DNA of 64,000 bases, from positions 57,936,773-58,000,772 of the forward strand of contig OW804095.1 of assembly GCA_942159475.1 (NCBI GenBank). Reading direction: 5' to 3'. Origin of the DNA: Sthenelais limicola (lineage: Eukaryota; Annelida; Polychaeta; Phyllodocida; Sigalionidae). Numbering within the stretch: the stretch's first letter is position 1; each line of letters opens with the position of its first letter. Of the stretch, positions 12,736-26,236 are shown piece by piece. A program made the position numbers and the translations under genes. Under the pieces are notes generated by a model that was not told the origin of the DNA, made no database searches, and saw only the letters and a program-made list of their open reading frames with translations.

Positions 12736-13124
12736 ATATATACATACATGTATACATGTATATACATGTATATATATACATGTACATGTATACATATGTG
12801 TACATATATAGCCCATTAATGCCTCTTTCCTCTTTCCTCCCTTCCCTCTGTCACCCTCTCTCTCTTCAATTCAATACAAATCAGGTTACGAGGAGATCAG
12901 AGGGGATGAGAAAAGATGCGCAGCCTTCAAAATGCTCGTAGATATTTGCGAAATATTTACGAGAAAAAAGTCCTTATGCACAACTAGAGGGAGATGCGAG
13001 GGTGTATTTATGAGGGGATACGAATTTCTGGTGCTTATACACATGCTTTCAACTTACGAGAGACTTGTGACTGACATACGACGACATACGAGGTTCTCGC
13101 AACCTTATACAATGGGCCCAATGT

Positions 13125-13600
13125 AACGCAAGGTTGCTAGTATTCCTGTCACTTTTGAATAATATTCTAAGAGCTTTGTTCTGTGTTTTCTAAAATCATG
13201 GATAATCTGTGGGCGCAGGTCCGTGCAGATAATACGTAGCAGATTCCAGGACAGGTAATGCAAAGGTTCTGTAGAGTTGTATCGCAATATCACTCCCTAC
13301 ATACAGTAAGATTTTTCCAACCTCGAAATAAACCCCTTGGTTATGTCGGAAGTCATTTTCTCAAATCTCAGGTCTGAGTCTATGATCACACCCAGTTATT
13401 CAAAAGAAATAGTATCAACAATAGAAGAATCTCTTAAGGAACAATTTGGAATAGGAATTTTATTTCGTCTATTTCCAAAATTCTCTTCTTCCTAGTTTAT
13501 GTTGTCATTTAGTTTTAAACCATTATGCATGCACCAATTTTTAAATTTATTGATGTCCATCTGGAGATCATCGACGTCACTCTGTTGTCACTCTAGTGCG
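13125..13600 (-). pseudogene. Degraded LINE reverse transcriptase relic
   Basis: On the minus strand, translation near 13,580-13,510 gives DLQMDINKFKNWCMHNGLKL. This is the conserved block downstream of the catalytic palm in Jockey/CR1/RTE-like LINEs. Further on, near 13,400-13,320, LGVIIDSDLRFEKMTSDI appears; this matches the next conserved block (LGV.LD..L.F..HI). In-frame stops separate these pieces and the frame shifts, so the gene is dead. The relic abuts the right end of element Z. Family assignment is by motif only. Confidence 0.65.
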
Positions 13601-14789
13601 CCTAGTACAATGTCCCGAAATGCTCGCACATATAAAGAATAAGTTCCTAAATACTGTGATCAAAGAGCCACAATAACCAGTATTATTTTGTTAATTGAAA
13701 TCACCGAGGAAATGATGAAATGGATATATCTTCACTATCTCATAAGTCAATAACTTGATCGGACTGTAATTAACCGTTTTATAAGGGCCATAGGTAATAG
13801 TGCGATATTTCTTGGGGCCAGCCCTAAATCTAAGATTTCTCCTTAATTTAATCTTAAACCCATACGTCCCTCTTATATTTAAGATTAGGTTTTGCGATTT
13901 AATTTTAGGACCCCCTCCCCCCCCCCCCGTATCGTTACTAGCAAAATTATTGAGTGAGCCTTTTAAGGCTACATTGCCGTACTTACTTCCGAAAAGGTTT
14001 TGCGCAACACGGTAGGAACTTGGGACATTTCAAAGAGCGTCTCTTTGTTAGCACAAACTCTTTGAATACTCCATTTGCCCGTTAAAGCCACCACCGGTCT
14101 TCTCATTATTAAGCCTTTGATCATAATTAATCATATTCTTTCAGAGTTTTACAGAAAGACCTCCTTCATATTGTTAAATAAATTATGGTAGATGGTAACG
14201 GAACCACACAATGTGACAGGTTAATTCTGTGCAAGGCACGTTCGCCTTTGTCACTCACTTTTGTAAAGATGAGATTCCCCTCTCCATTCCCAAATTAATA
14301 TCTTGCTTGCATGTCCCCAGTCATCCTTTCTGTAACCCATAAAAACTGCTCCCACAAAGGAAACGGGTATTATGAACTTTGCTCAACATTTTGAGGTTAA
14401 CATAGATGTCGTATCTAGGTGTCTTATGGTATTGGCAATAAATGGGATCAATTAATGTATTTTCAACAATCACATGACGAGCTTGGTTGCATAAAAAGGG
14501 TCAAGATTCCCGTTCAAGGACACTGTTAAAATATAACAGGAATCAACAGTTAACGGTTTACAGTTATAGTTTGTTTACAAGTTGTACAATTCATGGTTTT
14601 CCGGTTATTTCCGTTTCCCAAAAGAAACAAAGTAAAAGTCGGAGAGAGTTGTTCGGTCTATTCATTTGGAATAAAGAGAACAAATCCCCCATTTGGTGTT
14701 TACTGTTGTTGTAACAAGTTTACTTTGGGAAAACGTTAGACTTTCTTGATATACGTGTTATACCGATGTGGCGATCATCTAGGATTGTT

Positions 14790-14880
14790 GCACTCTATCT
14801 CTATCTGTCTCTCTGTCTCTCTGTCTCACTCTCCCTCTCCCTTTCACTCTCACTCTCTCTCTCTCTTTCTCCTCTTTAAT
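14790..14880. repeat. (CT)n-rich microsatellite
   Basis: CTCTATCTCTATCTGTCTCTCTGTCTC-like pyrimidine tract followed by CTCACTCTCTCTCTCTC. A simple repeat with no further structure. Confidence 0.85.
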
Positions 14881-17191
14881 GTGAAATAAACTGTACAACC
14901 TCGCTCGCTCACAACGACACACTCTCTATCTCTTTCTATCTATCCACCCTACTCTCCTCCTTTATCCCTCCATACAGTGCACCTCTATCTTATATGACTC
15001 TTGTACAGTGTGCATATGTTACATAACAGTTACCACATTTGGATCCCTGACTCAGTCAGTATAGCACAAGTCACTTACTTGACCCCCAGATCAGATGAAA
15101 AATTAGATGAATGGTGAGAAAAAAATGTTTATCCGATCTTATGAGTTACAAGATGCTTTGACAGCATTCTCTATGAACCAGAACATAACAACTAAGGTCA
15201 CGATCGTGTAATAAAAACTGAGTATAGATTTGGTGGCCACGTGGAAGAGTATAAATATTGTACTTTAATTTTTGCATAGAAAGGTATTTTTCAGTATTGT
15301 CCATAGGGAACGTATAGGAGTAGTATAGACATATATGCTTATTGTATATCGGAATTAACATTATCACATAGATGACAGGCACACGTTGCAAATTATATTA
15401 TATTATATTATATCTCCCGCACACGCATGGGACGAAGTATGTCAGATTCAATTGAGACAATTGTGCCATATATATAAGTCTTAATTAGCTGCTTTAACAA
15501 GCGTTCAAGAATAAGAAGCTTGAGACAAGGAAAACGATACATGACATTGACAATGGATCTGCTGTAGCTATGCATGATGCGTCATTGAATATTTCAGGCT
15601 CGCTTCTAATTACTGAAACTGCAAGTCCAACAAGATATCATACCCTGTTCTGGTGTAGATGTTTTACAGCAATGCTCAGTCAGTGCATTCGATATGGGAT
15701 CATTAGGGATAAAACCGACGGTGAGGAGATTATAATGGAAACGTCAACTACTGATGGAGGTCGTTAATGGGATGCTTTGTCCAAAATGAATTCACACTTG
15801 TGCTTCAACTATACATTAGGAATGTGTTTTTAAGTGGGAGAACGAGTCTTGGCAACCCCCATACTTTCCATGGTTTTGAGCCAATATTTGGAGGAAATAG
15901 CCCGATGGATCAGTATCCTTTTCGTGGTGCTAGCAAATGAAAGGTCCAGTGCATGAGGTCGGCTTTTGTGGGTATGGAATCTCCGATTTCAGTGCTGCAG
16001 ATACCTAGAAGGCCACTCATTGTGTAAGGGAAGGTAATGTAGTAGTTAGGGATCAATCAACGGTCCCTTTTAACGGCCATTAAGACGTCTTATTGAGACG
16101 CACTTACGGCTGGTCATACTCTGTCATTGAAAATTCACTTGCTCCATGTTTAGGATACAATTGGTGTTCACGTGCTAGTATAACCTAAACTATACTTAAC
16201 CGGGCTTTCATCGAAAATCAGATGAACTGATAAAAAATACCTCGTCCTGAATGGAACCACCAGGCGAAAGCAAACTACTTTTGATAATGATCATCCTGCG
16301 ATTTTGGGTGCATAGGTATAGTTTCATCTAAAATATCGGTATTTCAGTAGTGACTGGAGTATTACTTCTAGTTTTATAATTACATGATACTCCATCCAAT
16401 TAGAATTAAATATCGAACAAATAGGTCACTTATATGTGACTTGGGGGAGATTTGGAAAGTGTTTTCTCACATGCCGTACGTTACAAGACTGATGATTAAA
16501 AAAAGAAAATTGATCCGATCATTTATTGAATCTCATGTACATTTATGCTAAATACATAAATATCTTTAAGTTTGTTACATGTGAAAACTAAAACCAGCAT
16601 GTGTCATGCGTTTAGAAGTAGCATGTACCTAGCCCTTGAGATTTCTGTAACCCTGACCAATTGAATATATACACATTGAACAACCATTATTTGAAGCAAG
16701 AAATATCAAGATTAGTTATTATAAATAAATAACAGCCATCACTTTTAGATTTTAAGGAAGATTTGTATACAGAACGTCCAGGGACGCCCAGCGACGCCCT
16801 GTCCAATGTTTCCCTTCATTAACTCTGAGTACCTCGTGTCGTGGCTGACACTTTCATAAGTGCTGCCGTCTCGCAAAGCATGAGGGCTATTTGATGGAAG
16901 AGATCGTAAGTCTGGGTGGCTTCGTTTGTCACCGCATGTCCAAAACGGCAGTCTACGTGCGCAAATCATGTGGGAATAAAACCAGATAGGGCCCAGGTCC
17001 ATGACAAGTGCCACTACCTTAACACCTTCTTGCACTGCCTGGCATCCTGATGAGATAATTTTTAAACACCACATTTAAACATATATATCGAGTCTTGTTA
17101 ATAATGTACTTTATTACAACCCTGGTATGAACGCACATATCTTGATGTCTCGATGTTAAACCATGCTGTTCTGCATGAGTATTCACTATAT

Positions 17192-17345
17192 GTCTAAGTC
17201 ACTTGATATGTCATTGTCCTACAATGATATTTGGAGGAAAATCATACTGTATTGTATGATCACATGATGTCTAAGTCACTTAATATGTCATTGTCCTACG
17301 ATGAAATTTGGAGGAAAATCGTATTGTATTGTATGATCATGAGTC
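17192..17345. repeat. 77-bp tandem duplication with a diverged third unit
   Basis: GTCTAAGTCACTTGATATGT at 17,192 recurs at 17,269 as GTCTAAGTCACTTAATATGT, followed by near-identical TCATTGTCCTAC and TTTGGAGGAAAATC. A diverged third unit can be followed from about 17,380 to 17,462 (AGTCACTTTA...TTAATATGTC...ATCATACTGTTCTGTATGA). A non-coding tandem repeat. Confidence 0.85.
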
Positions 17346-18410
17346 GTTTATCTTATTCTATTTAAACCACCTTGTACTGAAGTCACTTTATTTTTCACAT
17401 TTAATATGTCCTCGTGTGTATCGAGGTAAAATCGATGTAAAGATCATACTGTTCTGTATGACAGTAAGAATGATTTATTATTAACTATTTTTTTAAAAGA
17501 AAAATTGTATTTGGTCAAATATTCACAATAGTGATAAATCTCATTTGCCAAATTGAAAAGATACCTAAGTCACTTTATTTTATTTTATCTAGTAATTTCA
17601 GTAAACTTTAGCAGCCTCTTGTAGGACTGTATATATATTCTAAATTCATGGTAACAGCCGTAAGAAATGAGCTCTTGTATTTGTACTCCTTTAAAGACAA
17701 ATAAAAAACCTCTTATCTTATAAGGCTAACACTTCAATTTCCGACCAATCACCGATTCTTTTGTGATACTAAAATTCAAATTCTAAGGAAGATGTAATGC
17801 TAAAATATTATCTTTTCCTGTTCATCAGATAGGTATTTTTGTTAAGCGCTGTGCAGATCACAATTCTGTTGACATACAGTGCTTCTAGAAGAATTCATGA
17901 TATATAGGAATAGATTTGTTCGCCATTCTTCTCCTCTTGAATAAATTGTATCTATAATGTTAATTATTTAACCAACTGACGAGTACACAGAATAGAAGCC
18001 AGCTAATGTATCCAGATACACAAAATAATCCATCTTACTTCTCTACATATTCGGACATCTTCGGCTCAGGCTACTATGGCAGATTTCTGTGTCATCTAAT
18101 ATAAAGCTCAAGAAGGGTTTTTTGTCAGGCATGTTCTTGGAATCTATTATGTTAACAACCGTTTTTCTGGTCTGTACAGTTCCATTGTCCCTTTCCGGAG
18201 GACACTATGTGGTTTGTGAAGTTATCTGGGGTGAAAATATGATTTTGAGGCCCTTTTATTCAGGATTTTTACACTCTATTTATAGCCTGGAAAAGCCCCT
18301 GTTGGGAACTAGAAGAGATTGAGGTCATGCCTTAATTATGTCCCACTGTCCTCGGCAACATGGGATTCCCTAGCAACGCGTCCTGCAAGGGTCCCTAGCA
18401 ACAGGAAAGA

Positions 18411-18790
18411 GAGGGAGAGAGATCAGAGGGGGAGGGGGAGGGGGAAAGCGAGGAAAAAGAGAGGGGGAGGTGAGGATCGAGAGAGATCAAAGGTGGGGGG
18501 GGGGGGAGAGCGAAGAAGCAGAGGGAGAGGGTGGGAGAAATCAGATAGAGAAAGGGAGAATAGGATAAAGAGAAGAGGAGGAGGGGGAGAGAAAGACGGG
18601 AAGGAGAGGGAAGGAGAGAATAAAAGAAGCAGAGGGACAGGGTAAGGGACAAGAGGATAGAGCAAGAAGAGGGGGAGAGAGAATAGGGCAGGAGAGAGGA
18701 GAAGGTGGGTAAGGACAGGGAGAGAGAGAGAGGAGAGGCAGGGGGAGAAAGAAGGAGAGGCAGTGAGAGAGGAGGGGAGAGACAGTGGGA
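18411..18790. repeat. Purine-rich (GA/GGA) low-complexity tract
   Basis: About 380 bp of AGGGGGAGAGAGA-type sequence that is almost free of pyrimidines on the plus strand. The Arg/Glu/Gly-rich frames on plus and the Ser/Leu/Pro-rich frames on minus reflect composition. Confidence 0.9.
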
Positions 18791-18984
18791 GGAAGAGGGT
18801 GACCATCTAGAGGGCGGGTACTTTGCTAGTACATAATAACCTCAAAAACTTGCTAAGGTAAGGATTACATGGGTAATATTTGAAACACAACCCCTTATTT
18901 TGTTTTTACTTAATTTCACCAGAAAATTGCTACTTTAGCGCATATTGTAAATGGCTTTCCTCTGGTGTCTGTGGGAAATGATTA

Positions 18985-20090
18985 AAGGATCAGTGCTCGA
19001 CATTGAGGGGCTGCACTATTTGGTATATGATTCCGAGCATAGGAGAAGCCTGGGGATTGTGGACAAACAGTGCGCCAGCAGGTCCAAAAGAGAGGTTAAT
19101 AATCTTTTTAGTCTCTGCTTATAAGATGATAGCCCTAGGAACGTTCATGGCAGTGACTCTAAAGCAATTTAACAAGCACCTTCTGGTCTAAAAGTAGCTA
19201 TGTTGTGAGTATCGCGAAGTAAATTTGTTAAAGGTATGACAGGTATTTACATTGTTTGTATAAAAAGGTCGGTTTATGATACCTATTTCAGATGTTATGG
19301 GTGATCTGCAACTCGCCGATTTCTGTACCAGAGTATTATCACTTTAAAGCCTGAAACAGAGATGTTGGGCACACGTACCTAACGGAAGTTCCAACTTGTT
19401 GCAGCCAGTAAACCCAAATCTAGTCTATCCGAAGCGTTTGATGCATTATATATATAGAGAGACTGGAACGGGCCGCCAGTAATCGAACATTTATTGAACG
19501 ATATTCCTCTGTGGAACCCGTGGAAGCACGATGCCGTAGGCAGAGTGCTTCTCCTGAGGAATCAAGTCCAATCAATTTTCGATTACGAGCGGCGAGTTCC
19601 ATTCTATATTGATTATATGTCCTTAAATTTGACTAGATATTGTGTAATCATCGTCAGATAACGCTTGGATAAGTAGCCAACTCGGTAAAAAAAAGTGTAG
19701 GCTAAAGAAAGTGCCCAGGGCCGTCTAATTTTACGTTTGCTTTTATCATATGCATACGATCAAAATATTTTGATTGTACCACACTTATTGCACCTCTCAG
19801 GAGGAATGCATATAAATTTATGCAACTATGGGAACATCAGCATAAGTCTTTAGGAGAGGTGCGTAAACTAATGTGTAAGGGTTACAGGCTGGGCATATTA
19901 TTAAATGATTAATGATTGATATTGAAGACCTTCTGGTGCATTGTTTGGTGTGTAATCCCGAGGCGAAGCCGAGGGATACACAAACAGTGCACTAGCTGGC
20001 CTGAAATGGAGGGTATTGATCTTGTCAGTTTCTGCCTTAGATTGTGATAGCCCTAGGTGCACGTTGCATCAGGCATCGGTATCTTTAACC
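18985..20090. repeat. Two diverged copies of an about 170-bp dispersed repeat
   Basis: The segment at about 19,010-19,165 and the one at about 19,930-20,085 align in direct orientation. Shared landmarks are ACAAACAGTGC, CAG(C/T)-rich GGTCCAAAAGAG or GGCCTGAAATGG, GTCTCTGC or GTTTCTGCC, and GATAGCCCTAGG. The second copy carries the short palindrome TCCCGAGGCGAAGCCGAGGGA. No coding sequence is conserved. These are probably two old insertions of one short element. Confidence 0.6.
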
Positions 20091-20099
20091 TAATTACAT

Positions 20100-23000
20100 A
20101 ATATTGTTAACATATCCTAATTGTATCCTTAACCATGAACGTATTATTATAACTAACTGCCCCATTGGATTTAGTAGTAAGTAAAGTATGGACAAGGATA
20201 CAACACACTCTGGAGCACCCCATATACATAATGTTAACGCTATCTCATGCAACACCTGCAAAATAAGGATAAGTGGTGCAACAGGCCCCAGGACTGTTCA
20301 AGGCAGTGACTAAACCATGATACATGTGCACTCGTTCCAACACCCTGAACCTTTCCACATATTGTACAATTACAAATATATTTAGATGTCTTCTTTTCTT
20401 TTTTATCACATATTGGATGTGGCAACTATAATAGAGCAAGGCAGTAGTCTTGCAAAGGTGCGATATGTAGTTCTCGTTTCGATTCCAAAGTCAGAGAATC
20501 TCTTTCATCAGCACATATGTTCTCAGGTTTTCTCAAGCTACGTGGATTCTGGGCTTTAAGGACACATCGTGTTACGAATTATAAGAGGTATACGACTTCA
20601 AAGATCGCTGCAAATTCCACATGGTTGCAGCCTCAAAATGACATTTCAACGTAGAAATGACCAAATGCATGTTAAAGCGAGGAAGACTATGAGCTATTCC
20701 TACTAATGGGAAGTCATTCTTTATCATATGAAGTGCTGGCAGAGCAACTATTTATTATTCATCGATGGATGAATGGAAAGTATCAATGAAGGGGAATGAT
20801 CAGAACCTCATAATATGAAGCAGATATACATAACTGAAGCTATATCCCTTCCCGACGTATCGTTCAATATGGAACGAAACAAATGATATATATTCAATAT
20901 GGAACGAAACAAATGATATATATTACAATCTATCAATCTAGTCTATAAATCTCATCACGTACGGATTAGATCCCCTGCAACGGTATGAATAATTCTGTCT
21001 ACCAGCTAGCCCTTCTCGGGAACCTCCAATGACATAATATTAATTGATTAATTGATATATTTTGGTGAATGGACAATTCAAGTATAGTTTCTTCCCCTTT
21101 GATAATCTTCTCAGGTTTAAATTTGTGTTATCTAAGTTGGTTACCTAGATAACAGAAATAATAGCCCTTTGCAAAATATCCAACATACACGTAATAATAG
21201 ATATATGTACAAAATAAAAATGAAATGTATAAGAAGCCATAAACAATCACATATTATATATTTTTCTTTTAATAGTTAATTTTAAAATAATACTTGTAGT
21301 TACGACTCGTGCCACTTGAACTGCACAAGCTAGACCATAATTGTACAACCAACTTAGGAGTGTACATTTTGAATCGTAAATGACTTCACCGATCCGCTGT
21401 TATATGATAAAATGCCAGGTGGCAATTAAGTAAACGGCCTTTCATAGATCGCGTATGTTCAAGATGTATATGAGAAAACGATGAGAAATCGCTTTTTCGG
21501 AATGCCACCTGCAATAGCAATTTTCAATCAAACATTTTACGAGGTTTCTATGCGCTAACTTGATGTATTTCCCTGAGATCCAATAAACATTGCTCCACCT
21601 AGTCTTATATCTTTGGTTCATATCGCCGATATCATAGGCATCTGCACTAATTCTATGATTTTATGATCATTGACCACCCTGGTGGAGTGAAGGATGGGAT
21701 GCTGAGCGTCCTGTTAGTCCTACATATTGTTGTTGAAATATTTTTATTCAGGCTTGTGTTTTTAATTTTTAACGATACTAAAAGTTACAAAATACACATT
21801 TCTGGGCAACCAGATATTTGTATGTGTGCCTGATCATAATGATCATAATGATCGAAACATTATCAATTATATGGAGAATTCGAAAAATAGTTCATAGTAA
21901 TAGCATACTTATATATTCATACAAAATAATTACTCTTCTAAACAATAATGTTTACATGATCATTTGAATTACAGTTTTCTATATCGCTTAAATAATTCAT
22001 TCGTCGATACGGATATATATATATATATTGGTCAAAGTTCTATTCATCTATATATATGATGAATGTCGAGTGCACGTAGTTTTGATTCACTTCATCCACG
22101 ATAACTTCGGCTAGAACCAATTTTATTATATTTTTGATCTCATTGATTAGCTTACTTATATTGAGCTCAATTGTTCTATAATTATTTTTTGCCTCATCGA
22201 TTTGTTTATGCCAAATGAGGAATATCATTTTAAAGCATATCTAGAGTAACATAACCTTACAGTCCCTATGGAAGCTATTGGATTTTGATTCATATTGCCA
22301 TATATATGAACATTCCCCACAGAGGAAAGTCAAATGTATCTATTACTCATCCGAATGCTTGATCTGTAGAATCATTTCCTTTCATCAAACAGTACATCTG
22401 GATATGAAACCATAATGTATGTATTATATATATGGCATTTCCATTTATAACATCCCCTGAGCTTTAAGTTGACTTCTGCATGATGTATACAGAACGAACC
22501 ATTCGATAAAGAGTCAGCCATAGTCACCCATGGTCCACCAGAAGTAATTTCATATTCAAATGTTCGGCTCGAGCTGTCTAACGTATCATGGCGAGATCGC
22601 AATATTCTTTAATCATTTGCGATAAAAAGTCTATCATAAATTCCATTTAATGGAAGAAACTACGAATGGTGTGGGATTTTCCTGGTGTATTGACACACAC
22701 ATTGCTATTTCATCGTTCGCAGTAGTATTTTGTGCCAAATATCTACTACTGCCATTATCAGCAAATAGTGGTGTACAAATTAACTCAACAGAGATAGCAT
22801 CTCTATGGAATGAGGTCCTGCACGCACATATAGTCCTCACTTCAAATTTGCCCCACCCATTTGGCAAATGATAAATGAGGTAAATTGGGATTGCATTTAT
22901 ATACAACCTTCTATGAATTCTGCAGATAAACAGCTAAGTGCTAATAGCAGTCCTCAACTGTAGTCGTGTTTATAACACCACCCCTCTCTCTAGTCCCTAT

Positions 23001-24550
23001 GTTCTAATCAATGACAGAAAAAATACAAATAAATTTGTGTTGTAACTTGTATGTGTATTGCCATAGCCAAAGGCAACTTTGATTGTACTACTTACATGTT
23101 TTAACCACTACGATCTTACGGCGTTCTTACGCAGATTACGCAGATTGTTCACCTTTTATTTTCTTGTATTTTATCACAGATGGATTGTCTGTTCATTAAC
23201 CTACTTTTCTATTGCTCTACTTCTGCCTACCTTTTCATGTCAACACCATCATGTATTATTATTACCATTTGCTATGTCACTTTCTAAGATATTGAAATAT
23301 TAGATTTGCCAACACTAGAACAGTGTTCTCGTTGTCATTTCTCCTCCTCAATAATAACCAGGGTCATTACAATTAACTAGTTTTGTCATTATGATGGGGC
23401 CTAATTATCAGAATACGCAAGTCATAGAAAAGTAGATCCATTCATAATTATATGAGCCGATTTGAATCGAACTCTTCTGAGGTAATTTATTATGAAATCC
23501 CGTTAAACTACTTAATATAGTTAATTACGTCTATACATTAAGTCTATATACCGGCGCGAGCGACTATCAAATTAGTTCTCCGCAGCTTTGTATAGCTGAG
23601 GAGTATGCAAGTTCATTTAAATATATGTACCGGGCTTTAGAAAAAGAAACTGAGCTCTGTTTTAAGGTGTAAACACGTAGATCTATGGCAGGCGTACTCG
23701 GTCTAAAATGCGTGACACTACCTGAGATTATGCGTTGTCAAAATCAACATTAGCAAAAACAATTATCCTAATCCGTGAAAGCTTTGGGTTAAACTAAATA
23801 CAACTCTACTCACCATTTTTATCGTTCCTAAAGGCGATGATAGTTGGACCAGCTTACTCTCAACCGGCAATAAACCTATCATATCCGTGATTATGCTACA
23901 GTAATCTTATACTTCTGAGGTGTGTGTTTGTCAGAGTTGGGAAGATATGCCAATTATCAATGCGTGTTAATGCAAGGCTACAAGTGATGAATCGGCGCTC
24001 CTTTTTTCCGATGTCAAGAGAAAAACGCTATTCCTCTGCAAGTTGGAGAATGTCTTTTCCAGTTTGGAACCGCCAGAATGGTATGTTGTAACGTTACAGA
24101 CAGTGCGTTAGAAACCAATCCTACAGGTTCTGTCTCCCCCCATACCCTCTCTTAAGGCAGCCACCTCATTGGTTTCGCCTGCGATGATGTCACAATGGAG
24201 CCACCCCCGCCTATTACTCCTCCTCCTCCTTAATTCTCAACGTCCCCACCTACGCGCTCCCGACGGCATGTCTCGCAACATACGTTAAACACGAGACAGA
24301 CTTGAAAGAACAATTATTGCCTTCAATACCGGGCTAGGTGGGTTGTTGGGAATTGTTTACTCTTGGTTCGCCATGGAAATAACCAGGACTGCGTTGCTCC
24401 AATTCTCGTTAGCCAATCTGACCTTAGCTATCGCAATGTTTGCTGCAAAAGTGTTGCTCCAAAGAAATAACAATCTCTAGAGGCCTATTTCCTTGCTCAG
24501 GAGGCAAATTTGACAAATCTGCCAGAAGTCCCTCTCTGTCGTATATGGGT
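20100..24550. other. Unassigned DNA
   Basis: AT-rich sequence without recognisable coding potential. A perfect 30-bp tandem duplication lies at about 20,869-20,928 (TTCAATATGGAACGAAACAA repeated). Around 24,120-24,300 the sequence becomes GC-richer with CCTCATTGGTTTC (inverted CCAAT) and GATGATGTCAC (CRE-like). That could be a promoter region, but no exon downstream can be supported. Confidence 0.45.
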
Positions 24551-24644
24551 AGAACACTGGTGCAACAGTTGTAGAACAGTCCTTGATTTATATGATTAAT
24601 ATGTTAATACGTTATTTGGTTGGAAGTAAATAAAAACGCGGGCG

Positions 24645-24920
24645 GAGAAGGACAGAGGAGAACAGGACAGGGGGAAACGGGGAGAGGTCCGAGGGAGAGA
24701 GGCAGGAAAGGACAGAGGGGAGAGTGAGGGAGGTGGTAGTGAGGGGAGAGTGTGGAAACGGAGGGGGGTGAGGATGAGTGGAGATGGGAGAGAGGATAAC
24801 GGAAGAGGGGAGGCGAGGGGCAAAGAAGGGGAGTAGGAGAGAGGGGATGGGTGGATGTGGGCAATGGTCTGAGGGGGATAGAAGAGAGAGGGAGAAAGGG
24901 AGAGGGAGACAGAGTTGGGG
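24645..24920. repeat. Purine-rich tract flanked by a short direct repeat
   Basis: GGGAGAGGGAGAAAGG-type sequence. The tract is bracketed by direct copies of GCAACA(G/C)TTGTAGAACAG(T/C)CC at about 24,561 and 24,941, each followed by TTG(A/C)TTT and ATTAATAT. The tract may have been inserted or expanded between duplicated host sequence. Confidence 0.75.
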
Positions 24921-24983
24921 TACAGGGTGTAAAATACTGATGCAACACTTGTAGAACAGCCCTTGCTTTTGATTATTAATATA

Positions 24984-25224
24984 TGTGATGTGTGAGTCAC
25001 TTGGATTTTGAGACATCATCGTATTTGAAATAATGAGATCAAACCGATTCCAATGATAGTAAACGATAGGACAGCTAATAAGTATTTCAATATTTTAAGT
25101 TTCATAGTTTCATTTTTTTCTAAAAAAAAGTTTGCAATATTTCTGGGTCGACATTTACTAGTGAAGTAGCTAAAATGCATGGCTATATTGCGACTTGTGA
25201 CTCATTTTGCTATAACAGATCACA
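24984..25224. mobile_element. MITE with TGTGAT ends, copy 2
   Basis: The left end starts TGTGATGTGTGAGTCAC. The right end on the opposite strand starts TGTGATCTGTTATAGCAAAA and continues with TGAGTCACAAGTCGC. This matches the end structure of the copy at 5,657-6,066. The internal part is AT-rich and non-coding; the copy is about 170 bp shorter. Confidence 0.6.
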
Positions 25225-26236
25225 TTATGTGGGTGGAAGTGGATTAACTCGCAAGGGGAGGGGACAGAGCTCAGAGAGGGAAGAGGAAGAATGGAGATGA
25301 AGAGGGAAGACAATCAATCAGTATTTAAATATGCATGGTGGTGCGTTGAAGATTCAATTCAATTCAATGCATTTTGTATTCATACAAGAAAGGTGCACAA
25401 AAAGGGAGACCCGCATCTGAAGGTGAGTTCCAGGCCTTCCTGTGGGTTCCTGGCCGGTTGGTACTGATAGAATAAATTTTGATTTTACATTATTGTGCCA
25501 AAAATACATTTGAGGGCTATTTTCTAGATGTCTAAACTGGGAGTGTTTGGTTAAAGGGAAAAGTAGTTTATAGTTACAAGAACGATAAACATCAGCTTCT
25601 CATCTATCAAGCTAAAAGTTAATATGATCTATCTAATACATTATTGTGTAATTCTTACATCGGTAGTCGAAACAAAGAAAAAAAGGAAAAAAAAGAATAA
25701 GATAAAATACAACAGTAAAAACAACAATAATGGTCGGTCCAAGCATGCAGCACAAAGCAGTCATAATAACACATATTATAGCGAAATGCCACAGTATATA
25801 GGGTGGTCTACAGTAAGTCAATTTCATTCAAATGTACATCAATAATTTTGCTGAATGATTTTCGGTACATTCTAGATTGTAAACAATAAATGTGTCCATA
25901 CAGGTTGACGTTAGAAGCATTCGAAGCTATGGCAAAAGATCCACCATTGTATTGTATTGCATAGTGGTTATTTTCCGATTAAGTACAATAGTATAATATC
26001 GCGATATAAATACAATTTTGCCGGAAAAGGGTGGCTCTTCCAGAGGGTCCCTGATAAAGAAAATATGGTTGGTATTATTGTTGTTTATATAAAATATGCA
26101 AGTTATATTATATGGAAGACAAGATCTATAGGCTTCTCACTGAAACTTGGTGGATGGTAAGATCACAATAGTCACTATGGCCTTTTATGATATGGGACAT
26201 TGTATTTATATGTGAGCAGAGAAATGGTGTCCGGTG

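Larger units (their letters stand above)
10283..13119. mobile_element. GGGCC-ended minisatellite-bearing transposon, copy Z
   Basis: The left end reads GGGCCCATTGCATAA. The right end reads TTATACAATGGGCCC, giving a terminal inverted repeat of about 15 bp. Both flanks show AAT next to the repeat, a possible 3-bp target duplication. The subterminal regions are rich in TCGTAAG / CTTACGA motifs. The interior is filled by CTGGAGG minisatellites in inverted orientation, TA-rich CATATA microsatellites and a nested MITE (12,502-12,735). No transposase is encoded. Elements X (34,068) and Y (36,486) have the same ends and the same kind of minisatellite. Confidence 0.7.
13620..18400. other. Unassigned DNA with small simple repeats
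   Basis: No recognisable gene. Features seen are a poly-C run at about 13,910-13,928, a (CT)n tract at 14,790-14,880 and a tandem duplication at 17,192-17,345. The longest frame (16,745-17,074, minus, 109 codons) has no domain that I recognise and no convincing splice context. Confidence 0.5.

Noticed and set aside
16745..17074. 109-codon minus-strand frame
   Set aside because: It has no domain, splice context or repeat partner that I can recognise. The length is compatible with chance in a 64 kb window.
18319..18806. Arg/Glu/Gly-rich and Leu/Ser/Pro-rich frames on opposite strands
   Set aside because: They are produced by a purine-only tract. The same applies to frames at 6,187-6,409, 24,596-25,019, 59,803-60,266 and 29,529-29,771.
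24120..24300. Host promoter with inverted CCAAT and CRE-like sites
   Set aside because: Motifs this short are expected by chance, and no downstream exon could be supported.
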